Shown here: positions 34,431 to 43,574 of the stretch, in pieces
Layout of the letters: each line of letters begins with the position of its first letter
Numbering within the stretch: the stretch's first letter is position 1
DNA from: CANHBY01 sp046342195
GTDB lineage: Bacteria > Pseudomonadota > Gammaproteobacteria > Burkholderiales > Burkholderiaceae_C
Length of the DNA stretch: 64,000 nt
Assembly (NCBI GenBank): GCA_046342195.1
Contig: JBKDQE010000074.1
Location: 1-64,000 of the forward strand
Reading direction: 5' to 3'
Position numbers and translations under genes: made by a program
Notes under the pieces: model-generated
What the model saw: the letters and a program-made list of their open reading frames with translations, nothing else
What the model was told of the DNA's origin: nothing
Database searches by the model: none

Positions 34431-35402
34431 CTAGCCCATATTCAGTCCAGGCACGAGAGCCCGGCTCTCGGCATCATGTAAAGCAAGAACCTCAGCCAGC
34501 CTGAGATCAACCCGGCCAGACCCCACAGCAAGCATGAATTGACAGGCTGCATAATTTTGTGCGTGCCTTTCGTAGGCAGCAACCCAAGTGATTCGATCAT
34601 TTAACCTGTCCGGGCTCACAGGCCACACACCGGGCCGAGGTTTCATATGGGATGTTATGCCTATCCGCCAGGGCTTGGCGCTCAGTCGCGCTCGAAAGCA
34701 CTTTTGATTGGCACACATTTGTGCAAACAGTGGATCAGCCCCCACTTTTACAAAAAAATCTTTCACTTCATCTTCGCCGGGGCGAAACAATCGATGTGTA
34801 GCCATGAGCCTCAGGCCCGCAGGGGTACGATAAACACGCAATGCCCAGTCAGGGTGATGCGCTAGAAAATGATCAATTTTGGCCAGTGCATTCTTTTCGG
34901 AAGAAGGAATACGAATACGCCACGCCTCTAAAAAGCCGACCAGAGTCAAGAAGGTACCCAGCCCCGCAAAAAGAAACATCATCAGACCTATTGGGCCCCT
35001 GACAAGCCCCCCTGCCACGAAACAGATCACAAAGAATATTAAAGAGAATAATAGATGCTTATTTTTTTCTGGATCAAAATCAATATCAGCAAATAAAACA
35101 TCTGGTGTATTGAGGCAGCGGGCGCCATAAGAGTTTCGGGTGATGACGGTATCGCCATGGCGGGCTAAAATTTCCTCGCGAATGGGAAGGCCTTGAGCCC
35201 CGTTGTAGGGAATTTTGGGCTCTCGTTGAAGCACCTTCCCGCCTGCACTCCATTGTGCAATGGCCAAAGCAATACGCGAGTCTGCCATGGCTTGCGCGGC
35301 GGCTTGGCTTTCATTTGACCAACCCCATCGCCGAATGGTCATTTGCCGACCAGAACGGCGACACTTTTGGCAGGCTTCAGCCCAATATTCAGGAACAATC
35401 AT
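34431..35402 (-). CDS. Membrane protein of unknown function with CxxC and DxD motifs
   Basis: A 323-aa protein I cannot assign. It has a CxxC pair (C11, C14) near the N-terminus, a conserved-looking TPDVLFADIDFD segment (D106, D108), two adjacent transmembrane helices (about 117-137 and 139-158), then WALRVYRTPAGLRLMATH (about 186-203) and MCANQKCFRARLSAKPWRIG. The DxD followed by RTPxGxRxxxxH vaguely recalls archaeo-eukaryotic primase-like folds, but this is weak. Similar proteins occur in other Burkholderiales as far as I remember. Start ATG 35402 has GGAG 9 nt upstream. It is bracketed by inverted copies of repeat family A. Confidence 0.65.
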   Translation of the reverse strand: MIVPEYWAEACQKCRRSGRQMTIRRWGWSNESQAAAQAMADSRIALAIAQWSAGGKVLQREPKIPYNGAQGLPIREEILARHGDTVITRNSYGARCLNTPDVLFADIDFDPEKNKHLLFSLIFFVICFVAGGLVRGPIGLMMFLFAGLGTFLTLVGFLEAWRIRIPSSEKNALAKIDHFLAHHPDWALRVYRTPAGLRLMATHRLFRPGEDEVKDFFVKVGADPLFAQMCANQKCFRARLSAKPWRIGITSHMKPRPGVWPVSPDRLNDRITWVAAYERHAQNYAACQFMLAVGSGRVDLRLAEVLALHDAESRALVPGLNMG

Positions 35403-35933
35403 GAGGTACTCCACCCGATCAGATCAGCGTCACATCAAAAACCACCCGCTGAAAACAACTGTGCGGATGCCTCTGGCCCTGATGATTTGATGATATGGCA
35501 CCCTATGCGGCTTTGAACGTCGGGAATCTACTTAAGGAACCTCTGCAAAATTCGCCTTGCATTACCCATCCAAGAAAGGCGCGCTCATCCAGGAGGGGTT
35601 TTTCAGAGGTTCCTTAAAAAATTACATAAAATGGCGGCTGAGGCTCAGGCAGAAAGACTTCCCAAAAAGCCTACTCCACTTGCATCAATTGCAAGGCGCC
35701 CTGGGTTGTTGGCAAGTGAAGCGCACCACGGGCAGCACATTCGATACGATGATTTTGCCGATCAAATTCAATCGGCTCAAACACCGCTATCTGGAAAAAT
35801 CCATTTCCTGATTATTGGTCAAACCAAGGTTGCCCTCACAAAAAGACACCGAAAAACGTACACACCCAACAAAAGGCCAACAGCAGCCAAAACCCCTGCA
35901 ATCCGAACATGGGCATAGCAGCTGATTTGGGCC
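35403..35933. other. Gap with repeat, upstream of the 323-aa gene
   Basis: No convincing gene. It holds the complete family A repeat (35532-35617). On the minus strand a 26-codon frame (35836-35916) could encode a small hydrophobic peptide directly downstream of the DUF883 gene; there is no clear Shine-Dalgarno. Confidence 0.35.
35532..35617 (-). repeat. Repeat family A, complete copy (86 bp MITE-like)
   Basis: Both ends read TTAAGGAACCTCTG(C/A)AAAA as inverted repeats, including palindromic TTAA at each end. The interior carries GGCGCGCTCATCCAGGAGGGG, whose complement matches the copy at 34335. It has no coding capacity. Related, more degenerate copies lie at 8501-8543 and 59807-59845. Confidence 0.8.
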
Positions 35934-36266
35934 TCATCGACGAGCCATCAACAACCCGGTGAGAGCTCCAAGACCGGCAGCAAGCCCAATGGCCACATAA
36001 GGGTATGAATGCACTGCGGCATCGGTTGTTTGAGCCGCCCGCTTGGCACGATCCAAAGCCGTGACCTGCGCCTGAGTGATCTGCTCATGAGCCGTTTTTA
36101 ATTGGGCGCCGACCAGTTCTCCTACGGCACTGAGGCGCTCCTGCCCCACCTCCTGAGCACTTTTTAACAACACATCAGCCTCCCCCGCCAGGCTTTTCAT
36201 ACTTTGGGAGAGACGCTCCCGAGGGGTGGGCTCGGCCAAGCCTGGCTTGATTAAATTGGTTTCCAT
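35934..36266 (-). CDS. DUF883 (ElaB/YqjD-like) protein
   Basis: A 110-aa protein with a long helical soluble part (about 20-85; Gln/Ala-rich, coiled-coil-like) and a C-terminal transmembrane segment ending YVAIGLAAGLGALTGLLMARR. This layout is that of ElaB/YqjD, which bind ribosomes at the membrane in stationary phase in E. coli. GGAGG is 6 nt before ATG 36266; the longer frame to 36365 is rejected. The usual downstream holin-like partner is absent. Confidence 0.88.
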   Translation of the reverse strand: METNLIKPGLAEPTPRERLSQSMKSLAGEADVLLKSAQEVGQERLSAVGELVGAQLKTAHEQITQAQVTALDRAKRAAQTTDAAVHSYPYVAIGLAAGLGALTGLLMARR

Positions 36267-36600
36267 GTTCAGCCTCCAGAGTAGTTGGAAAAAAAGGATG
36301 CCCCTGACAACAAGGGCGGTCACGGCAACAGGCCCCGCAAAGGATTGCAGCCAACCCCATTTCAAGCGTTACTCCATGGGGAGGACGGCGCTGCCACTAA
36401 AAAAAACCCGCCGGAACATCCAAGCACAATGTAACCCTGAGCCTCCACTTCAACTTGAGACTGGTCAAGCACATCCTCGTGAAATAAGCCGTCATCTTAG
36501 CGCGCAAGCCGCAGGGCTGAGCACATCGCCAAATCGGGCGGGAATTCTGCAAAATGAATGGACTGAGGAATTTATTGCTGATCAGTCACAGCTTACCGTG
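36267..36600. other. Gap between DUF883 gene and yheT
   Basis: A 334-bp gap in which I see no gene. It should contain the DUF883 promoter and the end of the ilvE-yheT transcript; no clear terminator hairpin was found. Confidence 0.35.
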
Positions 36601-37629
36601 TCATGCATGGTTAACCATCCAGTCCAGTACGGCCTCAGGCAAGCTGGTAACTTCGCCAGGCCACGCCCCCCGGACAAAGCCGACATGCCCACCCTGCGAG
36701 GGCTGCACCAGTGTCACATACGGGCTCACTGCGTGACGGCTTGGCAAGGCTTCCAGGGGAACAAAAGGGTCGTTGAGGGCATTGATCAGCAGAGTGGGCA
36801 AAGCCATGCTTTTCAGGCCTGGCCTGGAAGAGGCTTTTTGCCAGTAATCGTCGGTGTTTTTGAAGCCGTGCAAAGGTGCCGTAAAAACATGGTCAAATTC
36901 GTAGAGGTCACGCGAGGCCATCAGTGCGCTGCGGTCAAACAGGCCAGGGTGCTGCTGAAGTTTGCGCAGAGCCTTGGGCTTCATGGTGCGAAGGAACATG
37001 CGGCCATAGACATGGCGGTTGAAGCCACCACACAGCGCGCGCCCACTGACTCCAAGATCCAGGGGGGCCGACACTGCGGCAATGGCCTTCACTTCCTTCG
37101 CTGCCATACTGCCAGCCTCCTGGGCCCATCGAAGCAAGGCATTGCCACCCAAGGACACACCAGCCGCCCAGATGGGCCCTGGGCCATGGCTGGCTTTGCA
37201 ACGCGCCAGCATCCAGCCAATTTCTTCGAAATCACCCGAGTGATAGGCTCGGGGCGCGAGATTAAGCTCTCCTGAGCAGCCCCGAAAATGGGGAATGGCC
37301 AAACACCAACGCCGCCGACGGCAGACATCGGCAAAAGCTTGGGCATAGTGACTGGCCGAGGAACCCTCCAGTCCGTGAAACAAAACCAGCAAAGGGGAGT
37401 TCGGTAAGCCCGCAGAATTGACATCATCAAGCCAATCAATGTCGATGAAATCACCATCTGGGGTGGTACAGCGCTCTCGGCGCCAAGGGAGCAGCGTGGT
37501 TTGGCAGCGTCGGGCCCACAGAGGTGCCCAGATGGTTTGCACATGATCTGACCAGTATGGAGGGCCTCTGAGCCACCACGGAGCACGGCTTAAAAGAGCC
37601 TCCAAAGAGGGCAATATGGAGTCAGGCAT
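36601..37629 (-). CDS. yheT: YheT family alpha/beta hydrolase
   Basis: A 342-aa hydrolase of the UPF0017/YheT group. The oxyanion region is LFHGLEGSSASHYAQ (about 84-98), the nucleophile elbow GVSLGGNALLRW (Ser in GVSLGG, about 157), with Asp in NALNDPFVP and His in SQGGHVGFV. Function is unconfirmed; esterase-like. The ATG overlaps the preceding gene's stop by 1 nt (TGATG). Last gene of the ilvE operon. Confidence 0.9.
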   Translation of the reverse strand: MPDSILPSLEALLSRAPWWLRGPPYWSDHVQTIWAPLWARRCQTTLLPWRRERCTTPDGDFIDIDWLDDVNSAGLPNSPLLVLFHGLEGSSASHYAQAFADVCRRRRWCLAIPHFRGCSGELNLAPRAYHSGDFEEIGWMLARCKASHGPGPIWAAGVSLGGNALLRWAQEAGSMAAKEVKAIAAVSAPLDLGVSGRALCGGFNRHVYGRMFLRTMKPKALRKLQQHPGLFDRSALMASRDLYEFDHVFTAPLHGFKNTDDYWQKASSRPGLKSMALPTLLINALNDPFVPLEALPSRHAVSPYVTLVQPSQGGHVGFVRGAWPGEVTSLPEAVLDWMVNHA

Positions 37630-38081
37630 CAATGCAATACAGTAGGCACAGAGTGCTCCTCGTTGATGTCTTGGAGGTCAGCGGGGCTGGCATGATGAGC
37701 CACGAGCCGCCAACCTTTGGGCGTTGGCACATAAATATTGGTGGCCATAACCCAGGCAGACTGTGTGCCGCCCTCAGGGGTAGACAGCTCCAGATGCTCC
37801 AAGACGCTGTGAACGGCTGCTGTGGCGGTATGAACACGGTGAATTTTTTCAGCATGAATGGGCAGACCACCACGATTGGCAAAAACCGCTTCAAAGCTTG
37901 CTCGAATGGCCGCGGCACCCACCATGCGTGGCCCGCCCGGGTGAACACACAAGGCATCATCCTCTTCTGCCCAAAGAGACATCAGGACATCAATTTGGGC
38001 ACGTCGAAGCGCTTCATAGAATTGCTGTTCGACCTCATCAGGCGAATCAGGGGCGGCAAGAGTGACCAGAACTCGGGACAT
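37629..38081 (-). CDS. SnoaL/NTF2-like protein
   Basis: A 150-aa NTF2-fold protein. It shows VEQQFYEALRRAQIDVLMSLW, EDDALCVHPGGPRMVGAAAIRASF and SAWVMATNIYVPTPKGWRLVAHHASPA, typical of YybH/SnoaL proteins of unknown role. GAGG is 6 nt before ATG 38081. It is tightly packed between purU (7 bp) and yheT (1-nt overlap), so it belongs to this operon. Confidence 0.85.
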   Translation of the reverse strand: MSRVLVTLAAPDSPDEVEQQFYEALRRAQIDVLMSLWAEEDDALCVHPGGPRMVGAAAIRASFEAVFANRGGLPIHAEKIHRVHTATAAVHSVLEHLELSTPEGGTQSAWVMATNIYVPTPKGWRLVAHHASPADLQDINEEHSVPTVLH

Positions 38082-38088
38082 GGCAACC

Positions 38089-38970
38089 TCAGCGAAAAAC
38101 CACAGTCTTTTGGCCATTCATCAAGACACGATGCTCGACATGCCAACGAACGGCTCGCGCAAGCACCACACTTTCCACATCGCGACCCACGGCAGCCAGC
38201 CCTTCAGGACTGAGTGTGTGCTCAACCCGAGCCACATCTTGCTCAATGATGGGGCCTTCATCAAGGTTGGCGGTAACGTAGTGGGCCGTGGCACCAATGA
38301 GTTTGACGCCTCGCTCATGAGCTTGGTCATAGGGCTTGGCGCCCTTGAAGCTGGGCAAGAAACTGTGATGGATATTGATCGCCCTGCCCTTCAGAAAGCC
38401 ACACATTTCAGGGCTCAAAATTTGCATGTATCGAGCCAGCACAACCAGGTCAATGCCCAAATGACCCACTAAGCCCTCAATCTCTTGCTCCTGAGCGCGC
38501 TTGACCAAGGCAGGAACCCCGGCACGCAAGGGCAAATAGTGAAAAGGAATTCGGTAGGTGCTGGCCAAGTCAGCGAAAGTTTCATGATTGCTGACAATGG
38601 CCCCAATTTCGACATCAAGCAGGCCTGAACGCTGCCGGAAAAGGAGGTCGTTCAGGCAATGCCCATGTTGGCTGACCATCAAGAGCAGACGAGACTTTCT
38701 TTGCAGATCATGAAAGCGGGAATTCATATGGAAGCGCTCACTCACCGACTGAAATAATACCGTCAAGGCCTCGGCATCGGCGAGAGAGTCTGGGGCTTCA
38801 AAGTGAACCCGCATGAAAAACCGGCCCATGCTGTCGGTGCTTTGCACATCGCTGAATTGCTGGGAATCAAGGATGTTGCAACCCGCTTGGTAGAGAACCC
38901 CCGAGACGGCATACACAATGCCCTTGGTGTCTTTGCAAGACAAGGTTAAAACGAACTCGCGAGTAGTCAT
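38089..38970 (-). CDS. purU: Formyltetrahydrofolate deformylase
   Basis: Hydrolyses 10-formyl-THF to THF and formate, balancing one-carbon pools. The 293 aa comprise an N-terminal ACT domain (FVLTLSCKDTKGIVYAVSG...) and a formyltransferase domain with the catalytic signature INIHHSFLPSFKGAKPY and GATAHYVTANLDEGPIIEQD (Asn/His/Asp). Start ATG 38970 (MTTREFVLTL) is chosen by family N-terminus; an upstream extension to 39084 is not homologous. Confidence 0.95.
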   Translation of the reverse strand: MTTREFVLTLSCKDTKGIVYAVSGVLYQAGCNILDSQQFSDVQSTDSMGRFFMRVHFEAPDSLADAEALTVLFQSVSERFHMNSRFHDLQRKSRLLLMVSQHGHCLNDLLFRQRSGLLDVEIGAIVSNHETFADLASTYRIPFHYLPLRAGVPALVKRAQEQEIEGLVGHLGIDLVVLARYMQILSPEMCGFLKGRAINIHHSFLPSFKGAKPYDQAHERGVKLIGATAHYVTANLDEGPIIEQDVARVEHTLSPEGLAAVGRDVESVVLARAVRWHVEHRVLMNGQKTVVFR

Positions 38971-39023
38971 GGGCTTCAGGGAGTGGGTCAGGGAAGGCCA
39001 TTGTACGGAACGCATGAGCCTTC

Positions 39024-39227
39024 TTAGTGTGAATGAAGCTTCTCGCCGGGCCTGATTCGATAAACCGTGCCGCAATAGGGGCACTTGGCCTCACCTGTCG
39101 TGAGCACATCAAGATAGACCTTGGGGTGGTTGCTCCAGAGCTTCATTTGCGGGTTGGGGCAAGCGATCAAGCCCGGGCCTTGAAGATTTTGGGCTGTAAC
39201 TTCAATATTCACGGCTTCCTTGCTCAT
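39024..39227 (-). CDS. Zinc-finger domain protein (CHCC type)
   Basis: A 67-aa protein with C-x(n)-H and CPYCG: IACPNPQMKLWSNHPKVYL and AKCPYCGTVYRI. This is the CHCC zinc finger related to the NDUFS6 subunit, common in betaproteobacteria next to ilvE. Function is unknown. The start at 39227 (MSKEAVNIEV) lies 16 bp after ilvE. Confidence 0.88.
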   Translation of the reverse strand: MSKEAVNIEVTAQNLQGPGLIACPNPQMKLWSNHPKVYLDVLTTGEAKCPYCGTVYRIRPGEKLHSH

Positions 39228-39243
39228 AAAGTGCTTTGCTGGA

Positions 39244-40167
39244 TCAAATTGCCGTGAGCCATTCGGCGTATTTCGGGTTACGGCCATTGACGATATCGAA
39301 AAATGCAGCCTGAATTTTTTCGGTCACGGGACCACGGAAACCTTGACCGAGGATGATTCGATCCAGCTCGCGAATGGGGGTAACTTCAGCCGCCGTGCCA
39401 GTAAAAAAGGCTTCATCACTGATATAAACCTCGTCACGGGTAATGCGTTTTTCAACGATTTTGATCCCCAAATCTGAGCAGATGGCAAAGATGGTGTTTC
39501 GTGTGATGCCATTCAGTGCACCCGCAGACAAATCAGGAGTGTAAACCACCCCATTTTTGATGATGAAAAGATTTTCTCCGGCACCTTCGCTCACAAAGCC
39601 GGCAGAATCGAGCAGCAAAGCTTCATCGTATCCGTCATCGGTGGCTTCCATATTGGCCAGAATGGAATTGGTATAGTTGCTCACCGCTTTCGCCTGCGTC
39701 ATGGTGACGTTAACGTGATGACGGGTGTAGCTGCTGGTTTTGACACGAATGCCGCGTTTCATGCCTTCTTCCCCAAGGTAAGCGCCCCAAGGCCAAGCTG
39801 CGATCATCAGATGAATCTTGTTACCCTTGGGCGAAACCCCCAACTTTTCAGAGCCAATCCAGACCAAAGGCCTTAGATAGCCACTTTTCAGACCATTTTC
39901 CCGGATAACGGCACCTTGAGCCTGAATGACCTCATCGATGCCAAAAGGGATTTTCATGCGCAAAATTTTGGCACTGTTAAAAAGGCGCTCGGTGTGTTCA
40001 CGCAAACGAAAAATGGCCGTACCACGGGGAGTTTCATAGGCACGAAGACCCTCAAAGGCTCCACAGCCATAATGCAGGGTGTGGCTCAGAACGTGGATCT
40101 TGGCTTCGCGCCACTCGACCAGGGCACCATCCATCCAGATTTTTCCATCGCGGTCAGCCATCGACAT
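39244..40167 (-). CDS. ilvE: Branched-chain amino acid aminotransferase
   Basis: PLP enzyme (fold type IV) performing the last step of Val, Leu and Ile synthesis. It has 307 aa. Visible are HTLHYGCGAFEGLRAY (about 31-46), the catalytic Lys in QAKAVSNYTNSILA, EGAGENLFIIKNG and ITRNTIF. GGAG precedes ATG 40167 by 7 nt; longer starts up to 40269 are rejected. It heads an operon: ilvE, zinc finger, purU, NTF2-like, yheT. It is divergent from the D-amino acid dehydrogenase gene. Confidence 0.95.
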   Translation of the reverse strand: MSMADRDGKIWMDGALVEWREAKIHVLSHTLHYGCGAFEGLRAYETPRGTAIFRLREHTERLFNSAKILRMKIPFGIDEVIQAQGAVIRENGLKSGYLRPLVWIGSEKLGVSPKGNKIHLMIAAWPWGAYLGEEGMKRGIRVKTSSYTRHHVNVTMTQAKAVSNYTNSILANMEATDDGYDEALLLDSAGFVSEGAGENLFIIKNGVVYTPDLSAGALNGITRNTIFAICSDLGIKIVEKRITRDEVYISDEAFFTGTAAEVTPIRELDRIILGQGFRGPVTEKIQAAFFDIVNGRNPKYAEWLTAI

Positions 40168-40415
40168 GGCAATCTCCATCGGTTTTGGTAAAACTTTGAT
40201 TCTAGGGCCTGTTAACACTAAAGATGCCGGGCACCGTATGACTTCAAGGCAATGGCATGCAAACCCCACGCATCCCTGCCAAGCAAAATCATCAAAACTC
40301 TGAATGCAGCAGCCATGGTTCGAGTCACGCCTGGGCGCCGCAGGAATTTCTGGTCTTGAGGGTGGGGAAACTGTCAGAATGAACCCCAGTGCGCAAGCAA
40401 ATCCAGGAGGGTCGC

Positions 40416-41690
40416 ATGAAGGTGATCGTGATGGGGGCAGGCATCATTGGCATCAGCACCGCGTGGTTTCTTCTTAATGAGGGCCACGAAGTGATTGTGC
40501 TTGACCGGCAGCCAGGGGCAGCGCTCGAAACCAGCTTTGCCAACGGTGCGCAAATTTCAGTCAGTTTTTGCGAGCCTTGGGCCAACACCCGGGCCCCTTT
40601 CAAAATTCTCAAATGGTTGCTGCGTGATGATGCCCCCCTGCTCTTTCGGCCTCACTGGGACGTTCATCAGTGGCGCTGGGGTTTACAATTTTTGCTCCAG
40701 TGTCATGGGCGGGCTTTTGAGCGCAATGTGGCCCAATTGGTGGCTTTGGGGCAATACAGCCACTCGGTTCACAAAGATTTGGTCAGCCAGACGGGTATTC
40801 ATTTTGACAGACTGGAGCGAGGTATCTTGCATTTTTTTTCCACTCCTCAAGCTTTGAAGGCAGGGAAAGATGCGGCTGCCATCATGGCCCGTCATGGGGT
40901 GTTTCGGCAAGTGCTCTCTACGGATCAGGTGGTTCATCTGGAGCCGGCATTGAAATCATTTGCCGAGCGAATCAGTGGTGGCATTTTTACCCCCAGTGAT
41001 GAATCAGGCGATGCCCGGGTATTTACCCAGGCTTTGGCCGCGCTGTGCGAGCAACGTGGCGCTGTGTTTGAGTATGGCAGGGAAATTCTTCGCCTGAATG
41101 CGCACAGCGGCCGGCTGGTTTCAATCGAAACGCGCGACCCTCTGACGGGTCGTTGTAGCCCACTGATGGCCGATGTTTTTGTGGCCGCTCTGGGAAGTTA
41201 TACCGCCCCGCTGTTACGGCCTCTGGGAATCAATCTGGATATTTACCCGGCCAAGGGGTATTCGGCCACTTTGAGGCTGTTGGAGCCCGACCGTGCCAAT
41301 GTCATCAGCATGATCGACGACGAGCGCAAAATAGCCATCAGCCGCCTAGGGGGCCACATTCGCATCGCAGGGACTGCGGAAATGGCGGGCTTTGATACTT
41401 CGCTGGATAAGCCCACTTCGAGGGTACGCTGTGCGGCCCTTGTTCAACGCTTTGAAGAGATTTTCCCTGGCGTGGCTGACACAAGCCAGCCCCATTTTTG
41501 GGCAGGCCTGCGCCCCAGCACCCCGAGCAATATTCCGTATATTGGGCGTACTGTGATAGATAAGCTGTGGGTCAATGCCGGGCACGGCACCTTGGGCTGG
41601 ACACACGGTGCCGGATCAGGTCGGGCCATTGCAGAATTGATTTCGGGGCGCAGGCCGGAACTTGATTTTCGCTTCTATGGGGCCTTGTGA
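40416..41690 (+). CDS. dadA: D-amino acid dehydrogenase small subunit
   Basis: Membrane-associated FAD enzyme oxidising D-amino acids (typically D-Ala) to 2-oxo acids. The 424 aa start MKVIVMGAGIIGISTAWFL (dinucleotide-binding GxGxxG) with EVIVLDRQPGAALETSFANG following. C-terminal FAD contacts are in HFWAGLRPSTPSNIPYIG and NAGHGTLGWTHGAGSGRAI. AGGAGG lies 6 nt before the ATG. No dadX or alr gene is adjacent, so another D-amino acid or imino acid could be the substrate. Confidence 0.9.
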   Translation: MKVIVMGAGIIGISTAWFLLNEGHEVIVLDRQPGAALETSFANGAQISVSFCEPWANTRAPFKILKWLLRDDAPLLFRPHWDVHQWRWGLQFLLQCHGRAFERNVAQLVALGQYSHSVHKDLVSQTGIHFDRLERGILHFFSTPQALKAGKDAAAIMARHGVFRQVLSTDQVVHLEPALKSFAERISGGIFTPSDESGDARVFTQALAALCEQRGAVFEYGREILRLNAHSGRLVSIETRDPLTGRCSPLMADVFVAALGSYTAPLLRPLGINLDIYPAKGYSATLRLLEPDRANVISMIDDERKIAISRLGGHIRIAGTAEMAGFDTSLDKPTSRVRCAALVQRFEEIFPGVADTSQPHFWAGLRPSTPSNIPYIGRTVIDKLWVNAGHGTLGWTHGAGSGRAIAELISGRRPELDFRFYGAL

Positions 41691-41693
41691 GCC

Positions 41694-43574
41694 TTATAAA
41701 TCAGCCAGGCGCTTTTCAAGCTGGGCTTTGGTGTCCAGAAGTTCCTGGGGTAAGTGATGGGCCAATTGCTGAAACAGCTCAGCGTGAAGGGCCAGTTCAG
41801 TGTGCCATGAGACCTTGTCAATGTGCATGACAGAGTGAAATTGCTCCACAGTGAAATGAAGGCCGTTCCAGTTTAAGTCTTCATAGCGGGGAGAAACCCC
41901 AAAGATATTTTCCTGGCCTTCGGCTTGACCCTCAATGCGCTCAAGCATCCATTTCAAGACGCGCATGTTTTCGCCGTAGCCTGGCCAAACGAATTGACCA
42001 TTGTCGTCTTTGCGGAACCAATTGACGCAGAAAATTTTGGGTAATTGAGTGCCATTTTGGACCGCCATAGTTTGCAACCGGCGCCCCATATCCAGCCAGT
42101 GCTGAAAGTAGTCGCTCATGTGGTAGCCCATAAAAGGCAACATGGCAAAGGGATCACGACGAACCACGCCCTGCTGGCCAGCGGCTGCGGCAGTTGTTTC
42201 AGAGCCCATGGTGGCAGCCATGTATACGCCTTCTTGCCAGTGACGGGCTTCGGTGACGAGCGGCACAGTGGTTGAGCGACGCCCCCCGAAAATGAAGCCA
42301 TCAAGGGGAACACCGCTCGGGTTATTCCATTCCGGGTCCAGGGCGGGGTTGTGGATGGCGGGGACGGTAAAGCGGGCGTTCGGGTGAGCGGCCTTGGCGC
42401 CAGTCAGCTTGGCAATGGCGGGGGTCCAGTCTTTGCCTTGCCAATCAATGAGGTGCGCCGGGGGAGTTTCGGTCATGCCTTCCCACCAGACATCACCCTC
42501 GTCAGTGAGGGCCACGTTGGTAAAAATGACATTGCGCTTCAGGCTGTCCATACAGTTCGAGTTGGTCAGCGTGTTGGTGCCAGGGGCTACGCCAAAGTAG
42601 CCGGCTTCAGGGTTGATGGCATACAGGCGGCCATCAGAACCTGGCTTGATCCAGGCGATGTCATCACCAATGGTGGTGACTTTCCAGCCTTTGAAGGGCG
42701 CCGGGGGAATCAACATGGCAAAATTGGTTTTCCCGCAAGCGCTGGGGAAGGCTGCAGCAATGTGGTGTTTTTTGCCTTCAGGGGAAGTCACGCCCAACAC
42801 AAGCATATGCTCAGCGAGCCAGCCTTGGTCACGCCCCATGGTGCTGGCAATCCGGAGGGCGAAGCATTTTTTGCCGAGCAAAGCATTGCCGCCATACCCT
42901 GAGCCGTAGCTCCAGATTTCGCGGGTTTCAGGGTAGTGCACAATGTACTTGGTTTCGTTGCAAGGCCACTTGGCGTCTTTTTGACCGGGCTCAAGAGGTG
43001 CCCCAACGGTGTGCACACAGGGCACAAAATCGCCGTTTTCACCGAGGGCCTCCAAAGCGGGTTTTCCCATGCGGGTCATGATGTGCATGTTGACAGCCAC
43101 ATAGGGGCTGTCAGAGAGCTCAACCCCGATGTGAGCCATCGGCGAACCGAGTGGGCCCATGCTGAAGGGCACAACATACAGTGTGCGGCCTCTCATGGAG
43201 CCCTTGAACAGCGCATTGGGGCCAGTTTGCAGCAGCTCGCGCATTTGTGCGGGGGCCATCCAGTGGTTGGTTGGGCCAGCGTCTTCTTTGTTCTCGCTGC
43301 AAATAAAGGTGCGGTCTTCGACACGCGCGACATCGCTGGGGCTGCTGCATGCCAGATAGCTGTTCGGGCGGAGCTCAGGGTTGAGCTTTTTGAATGTTCC
43401 TGCAGCCACCAATTGATGACACAGACGGTTATATTCAGCGGTACTGCCATCACACCAATAGACATCTTTGGCTTGGGTGAGTGCGGCTATTTGCGCCACC
43501 CAATCGATCAGGCGAGCATGTTTGACATAGGCGGGCGTGTTCAGGCGCAGCCCTTCCATTGCAGGTTGATTCAT
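41694..43574 (-). CDS. pckG: Phosphoenolpyruvate carboxykinase (GTP)
   Basis: Gluconeogenic enzyme converting oxaloacetate plus GTP to PEP. The 626-aa length is typical of the GTP class. Signature residues are in HIAAAFPSACGKTNFAML (P-loop with reactive Cys), TIGDDIAWIKPGSDGRLYAINPE (metal-binding Asp) and FIFGGRRSTTVPLV. The start is placed at MNQPAMEG (43574); an ATG five codons earlier is possible. Convergent with dadA, 3 bp apart. Confidence 0.96.
   Translation of the reverse strand: MNQPAMEGLRLNTPAYVKHARLIDWVAQIAALTQAKDVYWCDGSTAEYNRLCHQLVAAGTFKKLNPELRPNSYLACSSPSDVARVEDRTFICSENKEDAGPTNHWMAPAQMRELLQTGPNALFKGSMRGRTLYVVPFSMGPLGSPMAHIGVELSDSPYVAVNMHIMTRMGKPALEALGENGDFVPCVHTVGAPLEPGQKDAKWPCNETKYIVHYPETREIWSYGSGYGGNALLGKKCFALRIASTMGRDQGWLAEHMLVLGVTSPEGKKHHIAAAFPSACGKTNFAMLIPPAPFKGWKVTTIGDDIAWIKPGSDGRLYAINPEAGYFGVAPGTNTLTNSNCMDSLKRNVIFTNVALTDEGDVWWEGMTETPPAHLIDWQGKDWTPAIAKLTGAKAAHPNARFTVPAIHNPALDPEWNNPSGVPLDGFIFGGRRSTTVPLVTEARHWQEGVYMAATMGSETTAAAAGQQGVVRRDPFAMLPFMGYHMSDYFQHWLDMGRRLQTMAVQNGTQLPKIFCVNWFRKDDNGQFVWPGYGENMRVLKWMLERIEGQAEGQENIFGVSPRYEDLNWNGLHFTVEQFHSVMHIDKVSWHTELALHAELFQQLAHHLPQELLDTKAQLEKRLADL

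Noticed and set aside
38971..39084. N-terminal extension of PurU
   Set aside because: Overlaps the zinc-finger gene; the ACT domain begins right after ATG 38970.
42351..42902. Long plus-strand frames opposite pckG (also opposite hsdR, hsdM, cphA and ilvD)
   Set aside because: They mirror the codon structure of intact genes on the minus strand and resemble no protein family.
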